From: Saxidomus purpurata
Lineage: Eukaryota > Mollusca > Bivalvia > Venerida > Veneridae
DNA: 64,000 nt
Reading direction: 5' to 3'
Assembly: GCA_022818135.1 (NCBI GenBank)
Contig: JAFMSR010000005.1
Location: 22,419,780 to 22,483,779, forward strand
Each line of letters starts with the position of its first letter. Within the stretch, counting starts at the first letter, position 1. A program made the position numbers and the translations under genes. The notes under the pieces are model-generated. The model saw only the letters and a list, made by a program, of their open reading frames with translations. It did not search any database and was not told the DNA's origin. Positions 12,273 to 22,984 of this stretch are shown here, piece by piece.

Positions 12273-14515
12273 TTAGTTTAAATGAGAATAGTTAAAGAAA
12301 CCCGTAGGCGTCAATGGCTCCTCGCCACGGTCAAACATGTAAGAAGGGGAAGGATCGTAGCCAAATAAAGCAAAATCTTCCTTAAACGTTTCCCTAAAAA
12401 TTCTTATGTCTGTTAAAGAGACAGAAGCAAAAGCCTCTCTCTTAATCGCGTCTTTTTGTTTCTTTAGTGCCACGGGATCTGAGTCTCTATGCGCTTTCCT
12501 TGCCATTTCGATAAACCCGTTCACATTAGTTTTGTCTACTGCGTCTTTTGATATAGGTAGCTTAATCTTGTTTTCAATGATTCCTCTCATCTGAAGTTTA
12601 AGCCAGATCCGCTGTAATGCCTTTTCCCATGATATAAACTTTACTACATCCTTCTTCCATGAAAATGGACTTCTTATGCTATCTGTAATGGCATCGTCTA
12701 CTGACAGATTGCTGAAGGATTCTTCCATAACCTCTACCGTTTTATTCATCTGAAGTTTCTTCATAATGAACAAAGAATCATTTTTAAAAGATTCCATTCT
12801 TCCTATATACGTGTATGAATAAGTACATGGTTTACATCCCTTGTTAATACTTATGATATGCGGATCAACGCTTTTACTGGACTTTTCTGAGACAGCCGCA
12901 AACTTTAAAAACTCTGCAAATGTGACGTCATGTCCGCCGAGTATATTCCCTTTGACTAGTTGGCGTGGTACATTTTTAGGGCGGAACATGGTTATGGCTT
13001 TTACACCCCATGCTTTCCAGTATGTAGGATTTGGTGGAACTAGTTTATCAATGTACGCTGATAACAGTCTAGAGTATGGATTTCGAACGAAAAGAAAACT
13101 AAATGAACTTTTCGCTAAAAGATTTCCCGATTTAGTACTCGTAAGAGAGTGTGTAAAAAGTCTAGCTTGTCCCAATGCATGAGATATAGGCACTTCGTAC
13201 GGTTGTTTGTATTTTGTCGAACTTTTTTGGACTAACATGTAAAAGATACGCCTCCAGAAAGTTGTGGCTATTTTCTCCATAGGGCAATATAGAAGTCTTT
13301 TGTTAGGAATCGCATGGATTGTTTTCATGGTTCCAGGAGAAGGTATATGTTGTGTTGTACATACAGTATGCGCTGCTACGGCAAGGTCAAACCCATTATG
13401 TCCCTCATGGCCTGAGGTCTTCACACTCTAAAATATACAAAATTTAATTGTTTTGAGTATATTAATTCACTTTATGCTGCTATTGTTAAAGTTATCATAT
13501 AGATATCGCACTGAAACCGAAAAATAATTATACTGTATACTCGCTCGATTACTCAAATCGCATTGAAACTAATATTAAAGTTTTTGGTGCTTGATAAAAT
13601 AATCTCTTTTTGTTTATAAAAATAATTCACCCCTGAACACCTTTATGAAATTCTAATCAATCCTTTTTGTTGCTACTTATGAGCACGATGGAAAATGTGC
13701 ACACAAACATAACTAAACGTTTTGAGTTAAACAAGGGCTATAATTTATATAAATCCAGTCAAGAATTTCTTAACTTGGCTGTCTGATTTACCCCGAAGAC
13801 TTTATTTTATTGAACTTTCAAGAAAATCCATTTGATAAGTATGATAGTAACTTGCATGCAAACGTTTAAACAATTTTTACAGGCATAAAAAGTACCATTT
13901 CTGCTGTAAAGTCAGCTAGAAGTTATGTAACCTGTCCGTACGAGATCCCTGAATACTTAAGTGAAGTTTTATATCCATCCGGTCAATGGTTACTGAGATG
14001 CCAGCATTGCAGTAGCTTGCAAAACAAAGCTTTATCCAAAATTTCTAAGTCAAACAAGGGTCATAATTTACATTGAATTTAGTCAAGAGTTATATAATTT
14101 GATTGTATGATACATGTACCTGCGTTTGTGAGAAGTAACAACTTCCACCTGTTCAAATAACAAGACAAACTGTTTCAACTGGTAGGTAACATGTTCATAA
14201 AACATAGGGAAGCGAGCAGTACAACTGGACTGATTACGAGACATCTAGTTTGCAATTTTGCTGTTTTCTTTGCTCCTAACATGGACATATTTTTGGAAAA
14301 ATCAGTAATATGCATTTTAAAGATGCATTTGGTTTTCAAGCACACCTTGTAAACAGATAAGTTACTGAAAATAAAATAAAACGTCACTTGTACCTGTGAA
14401 GCAATTCGTGTACTGTTGAGCCAGACGGCCTCGTTGTAAGCACTACCAAACACATTTGCTTGTGTTGACTTTGCTCCTGGTGATGTTGAATTTGAGTATA
14501 CCATTTTTTTGAGAT
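12273..14515 (-). CDS. Carbohydrate sulfotransferase (Sulfotransfer_2 / HNK-1ST-CHST family), 5'-partial
   Basis: Predicted Golgi sulfotransferase that moves sulfate from PAPS to a glycan hydroxyl. Two exons are visible: 14515-14394 (acceptor TTTTCAG before it, donor CAG|GTAC) and 13427-12273 (acceptor TTGTATATTTTAG, ending TAA). They join in phase 0. The large exon has the 5'-phosphosulfate-binding segment (CPMEKIATTFWRR, about residues 48-60) and the 3'-phosphate-binding segment (FVRNPYSRLLSAYIDK, about 112-127). It also has the conserved downstream block (CKPCTYSYTYIGRMESF). The exact acceptor, substrate class and CHST number cannot be told. The first exon begins with two bases of a split codon. 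At least one more 5' exon, expected to carry the cytoplasmic tail and single membrane anchor, must therefore lie at higher coordinates, but I did not find it. The usual P-loop basic residue pattern is slightly divergent (EKIATT). Confidence 0.85.
13690..14110 (+). repeat. Dispersed repeat copies in the sulfotransferase intron
   Basis: Within the intron, phrases such as 'agttaaacaagggctataatttata ... atccagtcaagaatt' and 'gtagcttgcaaaacaaagctttatccaaaatttctaagtcaaacaagggtcataatt' recur with about 300-bp spacing. They are related to the units at 6790-7560. No coding content. Confidence 0.4.
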
Positions 14516-14939
14516 CTGAAAAGATAGATATCCAACGTTAACTTAAAATGTAGCTACTTTGAGCTGCTATCTTGTGATCTCTCGTCAAAGGCAGATGGAT
14601 ATTGTTTTGGCATTGTCCGTCTGTCAATCCGTCCGTCTGGTGCTAGTAATGTTGCTACACATTTTAATAGCTTTGATCATAATATTGATGACTTTAGCTT
14701 TTTACCAATTGAAGTTGTTAAGATCGATTTGGACGGACTAATGTGCGAGACTTACTTGATCCATACTTTCTTCACACAGAATATGAAACTCGCATTATCA
14801 ATAAAGCGTTCATCTCATCAGTGAATCAAAATAAGAGCTTAAGTTGGAGATAAAAATATGTGCGAATAATATTTATATAGCTGAGTAATTAGACGGACAA
14901 TTGAACACTCAATGACAAGTAACAATAGACATGACAAAA

Positions 14940-15245
14940 ATATAGATGCAATCGGTAACTTCGGGTTGCCGCAGGTAAATTGGTAATAAAACTACCCGGC
15001 GCGACGGCAGGTGTTTTTCGAGTTACTGAGTTACCGGTGCTCGAGTTATCCATGGTAATATTTTGGTTTAAAGAGTATTTTATTGATAAATCACATGTAA
15101 TACATACTATTACACAGAAAAGGATTGAATAGAAAGCTCTATACTTATTTATAAACTCGCTCCTTGATGTTTTGTTACAGAGACCTCGAGTTATCCCGGG
15201 TCACCAAGTTGTCCAGTTAACGAAGTTTCACTGTACTATACGCCA
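14940..15245. repeat. Possible small DNA-transposon remnant (GTTAAC/CGAGTTA termini)
   Basis: The right end 'cgagttatcccgggtcaccaagttgtccagttaacgaagtttcactgta' (about 15186-15236) resembles, on the opposite strand, phrases on the left (CGAGTTACTGAGTTACCGGTGCTCGAGTTATCC, about 15018-15052). Ends of the form CAGTGAAAC... are common in Tc1/mariner/pogo-like elements. Termini and target duplication are not clear. Confidence 0.3.
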
Positions 15246-15327
15246 CCAGGATTCCGTACTATCGGTCTGGGCAAAACTCGGATTTTGGGTAGAAAAAGTT
15301 CCACGAACGTGAGACTGAATATAACAA

Positions 15328-16145
15328 GAGCTGTCCCATGACAGCACGCTCGACTATTCGAAAGTTTGTCAGTAAATGGGTTTTTTTTTTGTCTAAGAAC
15401 AGGACTGATTTACAAATTGTCTGTAAGAATTAAGGTCAAATATATGTAACTTGTTCAAAGGAATACATGACCTTGTATATTTGATCATGAATAACATTGT
15501 AAAATTTCAAAATTGATATGCACAAAATTAAAAAAGCATAACCGCTGCATGCTGCATATTTATGTTATGACATTTCGAAAGTAAGCCATTTCGAGTATTT
15601 CCATATAATAGTCTGGTAAAAACTGTGAAAAAATTCTAAGTTAAAAATGGACATAAATATGTCAAAATTCAAAAACAGTGGTGTAGATGTTGATAGTAAA
15701 CATACATTTCAAGTTTCAAGTCAATACGTTCGATAGTATTCGAGATATTAGACTTTATAAAAGTCTTAAACTAAAATTCTTAGTTGAAAAGGGACATAAA
15801 TCTGTGACAAAATCAAAACACAGTTATGGGGATAATTTCCACAGGTGTAGATGTTGATGGCAAACATATATTTCGAGTTTCAAGTCAATACCTTTTGATG
15901 GTATTCAAAATATTTGACTTTATAAAAGTTCTAAGTTAAAAAGGGGCATAAATCTGTCAAAAATCAAAACAGAGTTATGGGAATTGTTTCCTCAGGTAAA
16001 GATGTTGAAGGTTAAGATATATTTTGAGTTTCAAGTCAATACCTTTTAATAATATTCAAGATAATTGACTTTATAAAAAAACTTTAACCAACGCAGACGC
16101 CGACACGTGCAACAGCCTCCTTATTCTTCGAATAGTCGAGCTAAA
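15328..16145. mobile_element. Non-autonomous element with 15-bp inverted ends and three internal units
   Basis: GCTCGACTATTCGAA (15348-15362) and its exact complement TTCGAATAGTCGAGC (16127-16141) bound the stretch. Inside are three degenerate copies of a roughly 130-150-bp unit ('aaaagggacataaatctgtcaaaaatcaaaacagagttatggg ... gagtttcaagtcaatacctttgatggtattcaagatattgactttataaaa'). No ORF is present. The 3' end matches the family members at 7590 and 11780, so this copy defines the family's two ends. Confidence 0.55.
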
Positions 16146-16149
16146 AACA

Positions 16150-17170
16150 GACCACAGAAGGATGTTGGGAAGTTTTTGCTCTTCTGAGGAGTTTCTGTGT
16201 ATATCATCGTACATTTCCAAAATTATTTAGTGAATACAAGCTACAAAACAAACTTAATTAGCGTTTCATAGGAAATCTCTGTAAATACAACTGAAGAAAG
16301 GCAAAACAATTTCGAGATACCTTAACTGGCATAAAACAAAGAAGAACGTTTCTTAATCAATGACATAAACTCTTTAACGCTATAATGTGTATGTAATAGG
16401 GTTATGGTCAATATGCTGTATCTGCTCTGTTCTGCTTTGGTATGTTCTGCTTTAAAAAAACGCAATTGTCTCAAAATACCTGTCGATAACTGTAGTAGTT
16501 CGAGTTGATTTGTATTTTGCAGTGTGTCAATTTCTTAAGTAAAGGATATATCTATGACATAGCAATTAATCTCTAAACTGATTAAGTGATTAAGATAAAC
16601 TTTTAGTCTGTTACAAAATAATTCTGCACTAAAAACAACTACCCTGTTTAATATGTTAAGCCATTTTGAATGTATTTTGGAGCGGAGGCCTTAAACTACA
16701 ATTAAACTTTGTTGTATTGCTGTATTGTATTGTATTTACTTATTTAAGCAAAATCAATAGAGATCAAGGAAACCGAAATCAACTATACTGTAAATATGTC
16801 GCGAAAGTTCGTTGCCCAAGCATGTGTCAATCCTTGTCCAAGTTTGTGATCTATCAGGATTGAGCAGGTTCGAATCTTGGATTGTAACAAAATGAGTCGT
16901 TGCCCAAGCTTTACTTTTAGTTTGTTAGTTTATCAGAGTCTCGCCGACTGTTATAAATACAACGCTACTTAAATGTACATACACTATTAAAACGAGAATT
17001 CTTAAATAGAATTATTTAAAATAAAAGACGCTTATCACAGATAACATAGTTTCTGAGTATTAATTCAATTATAGTAAAACCCATATATTATGAATAGTCT
17101 CATCATAAATTCCATATTTAAGTGACACATGTAAAAATTCACAGAATACCTGTTAAATGTACAAACTTAC
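16150..17170. other. Intergenic AT-rich DNA, nothing recognised
   Basis: No supported exon or RNA gene. A tRNA B-box-like AGGTTCGAATCTTGG sits near 16867 without a convincing partner (see rejected). Confidence 0.4.
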
Positions 17171-17177
17171 TGCACTC

Positions 17178-17457
17178 CACGCTAGATGCGCGTATTGGGG
17201 CTAAATTGGGAGCACGCTTGTCCGCCCGTCCGTCGGTTCGTCTGTTTGTAAACAAATTTTATCTTGACCTTGAACTTTGACCCACTAAAAGGGATCGTCT
17301 GCAAGTTTCATGCAACCCCATAGGCAAGTTTCGTGAAAGTCAAATGAAAATTGTGACCTGTAGAGTGTTATTAAGGAATGGTTTACGGACAGACAGACGG
17401 GCGGACGACGGACAAACCACAATGTCATAAGCTCTGCTGGACTTTACTAGAGCTAAA
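17178..17457 (-). repeat. Short dispersed repeat with GTCCGYCCGTC runs
   Basis: It reads, on the minus strand, from TTTAGCTCTAGTAAAGTCCAGCAGAGC. Both halves carry GTCC/GGAC runs in inverted orientation (GTCCGCCCGTCCGTCGG near 17220 and GACAGACAGACGGGCGGACGACGGAC near 17389-17414). No coding content. It resembles common short bivalve repeats, a judgement from general pattern only. Confidence 0.4.
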
Positions 17458-18040
17458 AATCAAGGTTTTAATATATAAATATTTGTCAATCAAACAGAAT
17501 GATAAATCTAATTGGCAAAAGAAAAAATCTCTACAATCGAAATCATACTTATAGCGTCAACTGAAGACGTATCTGCATAAAGTCCTACTGGGGCGCGCGT
17601 GGTGTCCCGCTATGTATAGGTTAAAGGTCTACATTGAGTAAATTTGAGTAAATTTATTCCAAGGGAGCATTAGCGAACCGAAGCAATAAGTTTGTTTACA
17701 GTTCGCCCTACTTCCTGATCCAATCAACTACCAATTTCATTCAAAACAGCAAGCTGTAGTTTCCATATTTACTCAGTATCTCCAACATGAAAATAGTTAT
17801 TTCATTTATTTTCCAGTAAGTGAGACCCTATCTCTACAAATATTGTCTGAAGATAGTACAAACTGTTAGGGTCATTGTGGGGACTCCACGCGCGTCCCAA
17901 TATGGTTCGGAATAAAAACGAAGTTCAGCGATTCGGCGAATCCATTACGGAATTCGTTTAGACTGTCACGTGGTACAAATACCAAAATACTAGTGGCTGT
18001 ACTTCATATGGTATAAACTGATAATAGATATAACTGAACA

Positions 18041-18530
18041 TTCGTAAATACGACATTCAATATATCATATAGCACACAGCAGTAACATTCAATATATCAT
18101 ATAGCACACAGCAGTAACATTGAACATTCGTAAATACGACATTCAATATATCAAATAGCACACAGCAGTAACATTGAACATTCGTAAATACGACATTCAA
18201 TATATCAAATAGCACACAGCAGTAACATTCAATATATCATATAGCACACAGCAGTAACATTGAACATTCGTAAATACGACATTCAATATATCAAATAGCA
18301 CACAGCAGTAACATTGAACATTCGTAAATACGACATTCAATATATCATATAGCACACAGCAGTAACATTGAACATTCGTAAATACGACATTCAATATATC
18401 AAATAGCACACAGCAGTAACATTGAACATTCGTAAATACGACATTCAATGTATCATATAGCACACAGCAGTAACATTGAACATTCGTAAATACGACATTC
18501 AATATATCATATAGCACACAGCAGTAACAT
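18041..18530. repeat. Tandem array, 54-bp unit with 32-bp short variants
   Basis: The unit is 'cattgaacattcgtaaatacgacattcaatatatcaaatagcacacagcagtaa' (54 bp), repeated about eight times. Short units lack the 22-bp segment 'gaacattcgtaaatacgacatt'. Units differ by single changes such as CAAATAG and CATATAG. Because 54 is a multiple of three, the minus strand stays open for 129 codons as an 18-residue repeat (containing CYCCVLYDILNVV); this is most likely an artefact of the period. Confidence 0.9.
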
Positions 18531-18535
18531 TTTGT

Positions 18536-19003
18536 CACTTTCTTTGATAACAGAACACATTGATTTAACGATATCATTTCGATCAAAACCTAGTTCCACT
18601 AGAAAAGTACGTAATTCTTTTCAATTTGCGCTGGCCCTAATTAGTGATTACAATGCACTTGCAAAGCAAATAAAGGGTATGTTTGCTTGCTCTCTGTTTG
18701 ACCGAAAAAAAATCATTATTGTTATTTGATCGGATATAGGCAAATACATGTACATTTTGTATTCTATCTATTTTAAAGTTTGCGGTAAGAAAATTTTCAA
18801 TCGCTCTCTTAATGCAGCCAGCTATTTGATGCTCTGTCCTGGTTTCTTACTGGACCAACGTGTATCTTAAAATGTTCTCATTTAAATCAGAACGAACTGA
18901 TTCCATAGACGAAGGGTGGGTGCAATTATGCAACCACACGGGTCTGAACCGGTGATCGTCAGTTTTTGTACCCAATGTCCAAATAAAGACGAATTATAAG
19001 GTA
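18536..19003. other. Unannotated DNA next to the assembly gap
   Basis: No coding exon was supported. The last 100 bases before the gap are somewhat GC-richer. Confidence 0.4.
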
Positions 19004-19503
19004 NNNNNNNNNNNNNNNNNNNNNNNNNNNNNNNNNNNNNNNNNNNNNNNNNNNNNNNNNNNNNNNNNNNNNNNNNNNNNNNNNNNNNNNNNNNNNNNNN
19101 NNNNNNNNNNNNNNNNNNNNNNNNNNNNNNNNNNNNNNNNNNNNNNNNNNNNNNNNNNNNNNNNNNNNNNNNNNNNNNNNNNNNNNNNNNNNNNNNNNNN
19201 NNNNNNNNNNNNNNNNNNNNNNNNNNNNNNNNNNNNNNNNNNNNNNNNNNNNNNNNNNNNNNNNNNNNNNNNNNNNNNNNNNNNNNNNNNNNNNNNNNNN
19301 NNNNNNNNNNNNNNNNNNNNNNNNNNNNNNNNNNNNNNNNNNNNNNNNNNNNNNNNNNNNNNNNNNNNNNNNNNNNNNNNNNNNNNNNNNNNNNNNNNNN
19401 NNNNNNNNNNNNNNNNNNNNNNNNNNNNNNNNNNNNNNNNNNNNNNNNNNNNNNNNNNNNNNNNNNNNNNNNNNNNNNNNNNNNNNNNNNNNNNNNNNNN
19501 NNN
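19004..19503. other. Assembly gap of exactly 500 N
   Basis: The run of N is exactly 500 bases, which suggests a placeholder size. The right edge begins with a short tandem duplication (TGGTCCGAAGTGTCCA then TGGTCCGAAGTGGG). A collapsed tandem repeat may therefore be the cause of the gap. Confidence 0.99.
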
Positions 19504-19590
19504 TGGTCCGAAGTGTCCATGGTCCGAAGTGGGTCGGCACCATATCAGCAGCAGCAAAAGTTAGTCATTATTTCTAAGATTATATCAGAC

Positions 19591-19692
19591 GACATTTTAA
19601 AGACTTCTTTGAATTTGAGGCAAATATATAAGTGCATAAAACAATAATTTTTCTCGGCGTAAATAAAAGTAACGTACTGACCCCGGTAAAAT
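19591..19692 (+). repeat. 100-bp direct repeat, left copy
   Basis: 'ttaaagacttctttgaatttgag ... gcataaaacaataatttttctcggcgtaaataaaagtaacg' recurs almost unchanged at 22850-22951 in the same orientation. The two copies enclose the LINE and following DNA. Confidence 0.85.
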
Positions 19693-19699
19693 CATTATT

Positions 19700-21965
19700 A
19701 CTAAGATCATATATCTTTATTCATTGGTGTAAATGCTTTGTTTTCTAATAAATGCATAACCTTAAATGTATCAAATATTGAATTGATGTGGGACAAACTT
19801 AAGGCAAGTATCCAGTGCATAATGGACTCAAATATTCCATCTAAAGTATGTAAGAAGCAACACTCTGTGCCATGGTTCAACAGGACCCTCAAAGGAATGA
19901 CCAGAAGGAAAGTTAAACTATACAATCATGCTAAGAAAACCAAACAGTGGGATGAATTCAAACAATATCAGAAACAGTGTAAGAAAGAATTCAAAAAAAC
20001 GGAAATCAACTATATAAACAAGACAATAACGGATGGATTGGCAAACAATAATAGTAAAAAAACAAAAATAATATCAAACAGGGAATGCCACGTACCAAAA
20101 ACGCAGCCTCCCCAAAACGAGCCCCACAGCACCCAGAAGTGCACACCACCAACACACACACATTTTGGAGATTTATAAAATCAAAACGCCAAGATAATAT
20201 AGGGACAGCACCACTTACGCGCAAGGGAGTCCTGGTGAATGATGGGCAAGGTAAAGCACAGATTCTCCTGGAGCAGTTTAGTTCAGTATTTACTAAAACA
20301 AGAAACAGTGTATTCCCAAGTCTTGGAAAACAATATAATCATGATCTACCAACTCTAGTTATTACAACACCTGGGGTCGAAAAACTATTATCTAAATTAA
20401 ACACTTCTAAAGCCATGGGACCAGATAAAATTTCAAATGTTATTCTCAAAAACTGTGCCCACCAATTGGCGCCTGGTATATGTTCGATCTTTCAACTGTC
20501 GGCAAGTACTGGTGAACTACCTAGTGATTGGAGAAATGCAAATATTTCACCTGTGTATAAGAAAGGGAATGTCCACCTCGCTGAAAACTATAGACCTGTG
20601 TCATTAACCTCGGTACTTTGTAAAACTCTTGAACATATTATATGTAAACACTTACTAAGCCATCTAGAAAGAAATAATATATTAACAAATTTAAACCATG
20701 GCTTTCGTGCAGGCTATTCATGTGAAACACAGTTATTGGTTACGTTAAATGATCTTCTTACTTTCAACGATGAAGGACATCAAACAGATGTAATCATTTT
20801 AGATTTTTCAAAAGCTTTCGACACAGTCCCGCACAAAGAATTGTTGTGTAAGCTAGATAGTTACGGTATAAATGGTCCTATCTTCAAGTGGTTGGAGTCA
20901 TTCCTAACTCAGAGATACATGCAGGTAGTAGTGGAGGGTGAATGCTCTCAAAAAGCAACAGTGGATTCAGGTGTTCCTCAAGGCACGGTCCTAGGACCGT
21001 TACTTTTCCTTTGTCACATAAATGACTTACCAGCATCAGTGAAGTCACAAGTGCGTCTATTCGCGGACGACTGCCTTTTATATAGAAAGATCAAAAACCA
21101 GACTGACTACAACATCCTACAAAATGATCTCAATGAACTTGAACTTTGGGCAAACAAATGGGGCATGAAATTTAATGCGAAGAAATGTTATGTAATGAGC
21201 ATCAATAGCAAGAACCCACATTTTTATTCACTTTGTGGACATATCCTTCAACAAGTTACCGACAATCCATACCTAGGCCTAACGCTATCAGAGGACTTAA
21301 CTTGGTCAACTCACATAAGCAAAATTACTAAAAAGGCAAATTCCATCATGGCACTTCTTCGGCGTAATCTAAGACACTGTCCAACTGATTGTAAAAAGAC
21401 AGCATATCTGGCCTTAGTAAGATCTAACTTGGACTATGGATCAATCATCTGGGATCCACACCTTAAACAAGATATTGTGAAATTGGAAAAGGTACAACGC
21501 CAAGCAGCTCGTTTTATTACTGGGGATTATAAATCTCGCGAGGAAGGTTGTGTTACCAACATGCTTTCAGCTATGAAACTACCATCTTTGCAACACCGCC
21601 GCATGGTAAATAGACTGATCTTCTTCTATAAGGTGGCCGAGGGTTTGGTACCAGCACTACCACCTACAGAGTTTCTCCAACCAGCTAAACATAATAGGCA
21701 AATTAAGGCTAAATCTTTTCATGGTTGTGTTACCTCTAATGTTATTGAAAATCAAGTTATAAATAACGATAGAGGATTTATTGTAAGACACTGTAAAACT
21801 GAGCAGTTAAGACAATCTTTTTTTATAAAAACGTGTAAGGATTGGAACTATCTGGACAGTAGTGTGGTCCACGCGGAGACAGTTGAGAGCTTCAAGACAG
21901 CCCTTCATTATTACTAGCAGCGCACTAATTAAAGAAAATGCACCGCTTTAATTAAAGAAAATGGG
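19700..21965 (+). mobile_element. 5'-truncated non-LTR retrotransposon (Jockey/CR1-like)
   Basis: The element shows a linker, reverse transcriptase and C-terminal region but no apurinic endonuclease, which would lie upstream in or beyond the N gap or has been lost. After the stop (21915-21917) two copies of AATTAAAGAAAATG follow within about 45 bases. Such short tandem 3' tails are typical of CR1/L2-type LINEs. Clade assignment to the Jockey/CR1 superfamily is from motif character; the exact clade is not determined. Confidence 0.8.
19738..21917 (+). pseudogene. LINE reverse transcriptase ORF, frame broken near its 5' end
   Basis: Two frames cover it. The first (to 20178) encodes a lysine-rich linker (WDEFKQYQKQCKKEFKKTE). 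The second (from about 20161, formally open from an ATG at 20085, to 21917) encodes the reverse transcriptase. RT motifs in order: NYRPVSLTSV, GFRAGYSCETQL, LDFSKAFDTVPH (about 20801-20836), SGVPQGTVLGPLLF (about 20968-21009) and the catalytic FADD (about 21059-21070). A C-terminal region ends in a FKTAL-type tail. Between the linker (NNNSK, about 20055) and FWRFIKSKRQ (from about 20161) about 105 bp look inserted and shift the frame. The first 30 bases of that insert also occur at 31589-31618. Apart from this break the RT frame is intact. An ordinary transposon protein, not a host gene. Confidence 0.85.
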
Positions 21966-22245
21966 GAATAATTCGTGAATATTGTTAATTCCAAAGTAAT
22001 GTTTTAGTCTGAAATAACATGTTGCGATAGGTTTTGCACCAATGAAAAATGTTTTTTGGGGTATATTTTTAAATGAAAAATTTGCCATATTCACGCAATA
22101 TCGCTTAATATGTCATTCAAAAATTGTCAGAAAAATGGGTTCATTTTACAAATTTTATGCTTAAAATATTGGTTTCATTAACAAAACAAGCTGAATACAA
22201 AATTACAAAATGAATAGACACACAGATTTTTACGATTTTCGGCGA
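21966..22245. other. AT-rich DNA between two repeats
   Basis: No coding or structural signal was seen. Confidence 0.4.
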
Positions 22246-22619
22246 TTTTAAAGTGCTCGCTCTCAGATTTTAGTAAAAAAATAAAGTTCTTCAAACTGTA
22301 TGTAAATTACGCATTTGAGAACATATGGTGATATAAAAAGGCTCCAGTATAAATTCATGTCACGTATACATGTATCTCTAAATTTCGAAAAATACGCTAC
22401 CAAATTCAAAAGCGTTGCAAACGCTTTTGAAATTTCAATATAAACATATAGTGTAGCGGTGCCGTGTTACCGACCTTTTCAATCGATTTCTGCAAATTCC
22501 TACCTAGATTTTTGCTTATAATTTTATTATAGCATTTAGTTTTATATTTATGAATAAGAATGTCAATTGTTTTGAAAAATATTTTTTTCAAAGGTAACTG
22601 AAAGCGAGCAGCTTTAAAA
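22246..22619. mobile_element. 374-bp non-autonomous element with 21/22-bp inverted ends
   Basis: TTTTAAAGTGCTCGCTCTCAG (22246-22266) and CTGAAAGCGAGCAGCTTTAAA plus one A (22598-22619) are inverted copies with one indel and one mismatch. The interior is AT-rich with no ORF. The right-end sequence recurs at 142-164 in this window, so the family is dispersed. TTTTAAA at the ends makes the target duplication ambiguous. Confidence 0.6.
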
Positions 22620-22849
22620 GTCTGTTGATAACCTTTCGAAAACAATATGTAAATGCAAATATTGATTTTTATGATTTTTGCACTTTCAAGATTTTTTCGT
22701 GTCGTTTTTAAGAAAATTACACCACAAGACCATAATCAATGGAAAGGACAATTAAAATCTATGCAACTATATTTTTCCATAAAATTGTTTAAATAAATTG
22801 TTTGACTTAAAAAATGTTGCTTTCTAAATGTACTGAGCATATATTAGCC

Positions 22850-22951
22850 GACGTATTAAAGACTTCTTTGAATTTGAGACAAATATATTAGTGCATAAAA
22901 CAATAATTTTTCTCGGCGTAAATAAAAGTAACGAACTGACCCAGGTAAAAT
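22850..22951 (+). repeat. 100-bp direct repeat, right copy
   Basis: Nearly identical to 19591-19692 (a handful of substitutions, no evident indel). It runs directly into the minisatellite palindrome that follows. Confidence 0.85.
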
Positions 22952-22984
22952 GTGTGCATGTGCATCATTTTATTATGCGTAGGC

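Noticed and set aside
16800..16890. B-box-like AGGTTCGAATCTTGG, possible tRNA or SINE
   Set aside because: No matching A box at the right distance and no cloverleaf.
18197..18586. 129-codon minus-strand frame encoding an 18-residue repeat
   Set aside because: It is a direct translation of the 54-bp tandem array, whose length is a multiple of three. No start context, no flanking exons.
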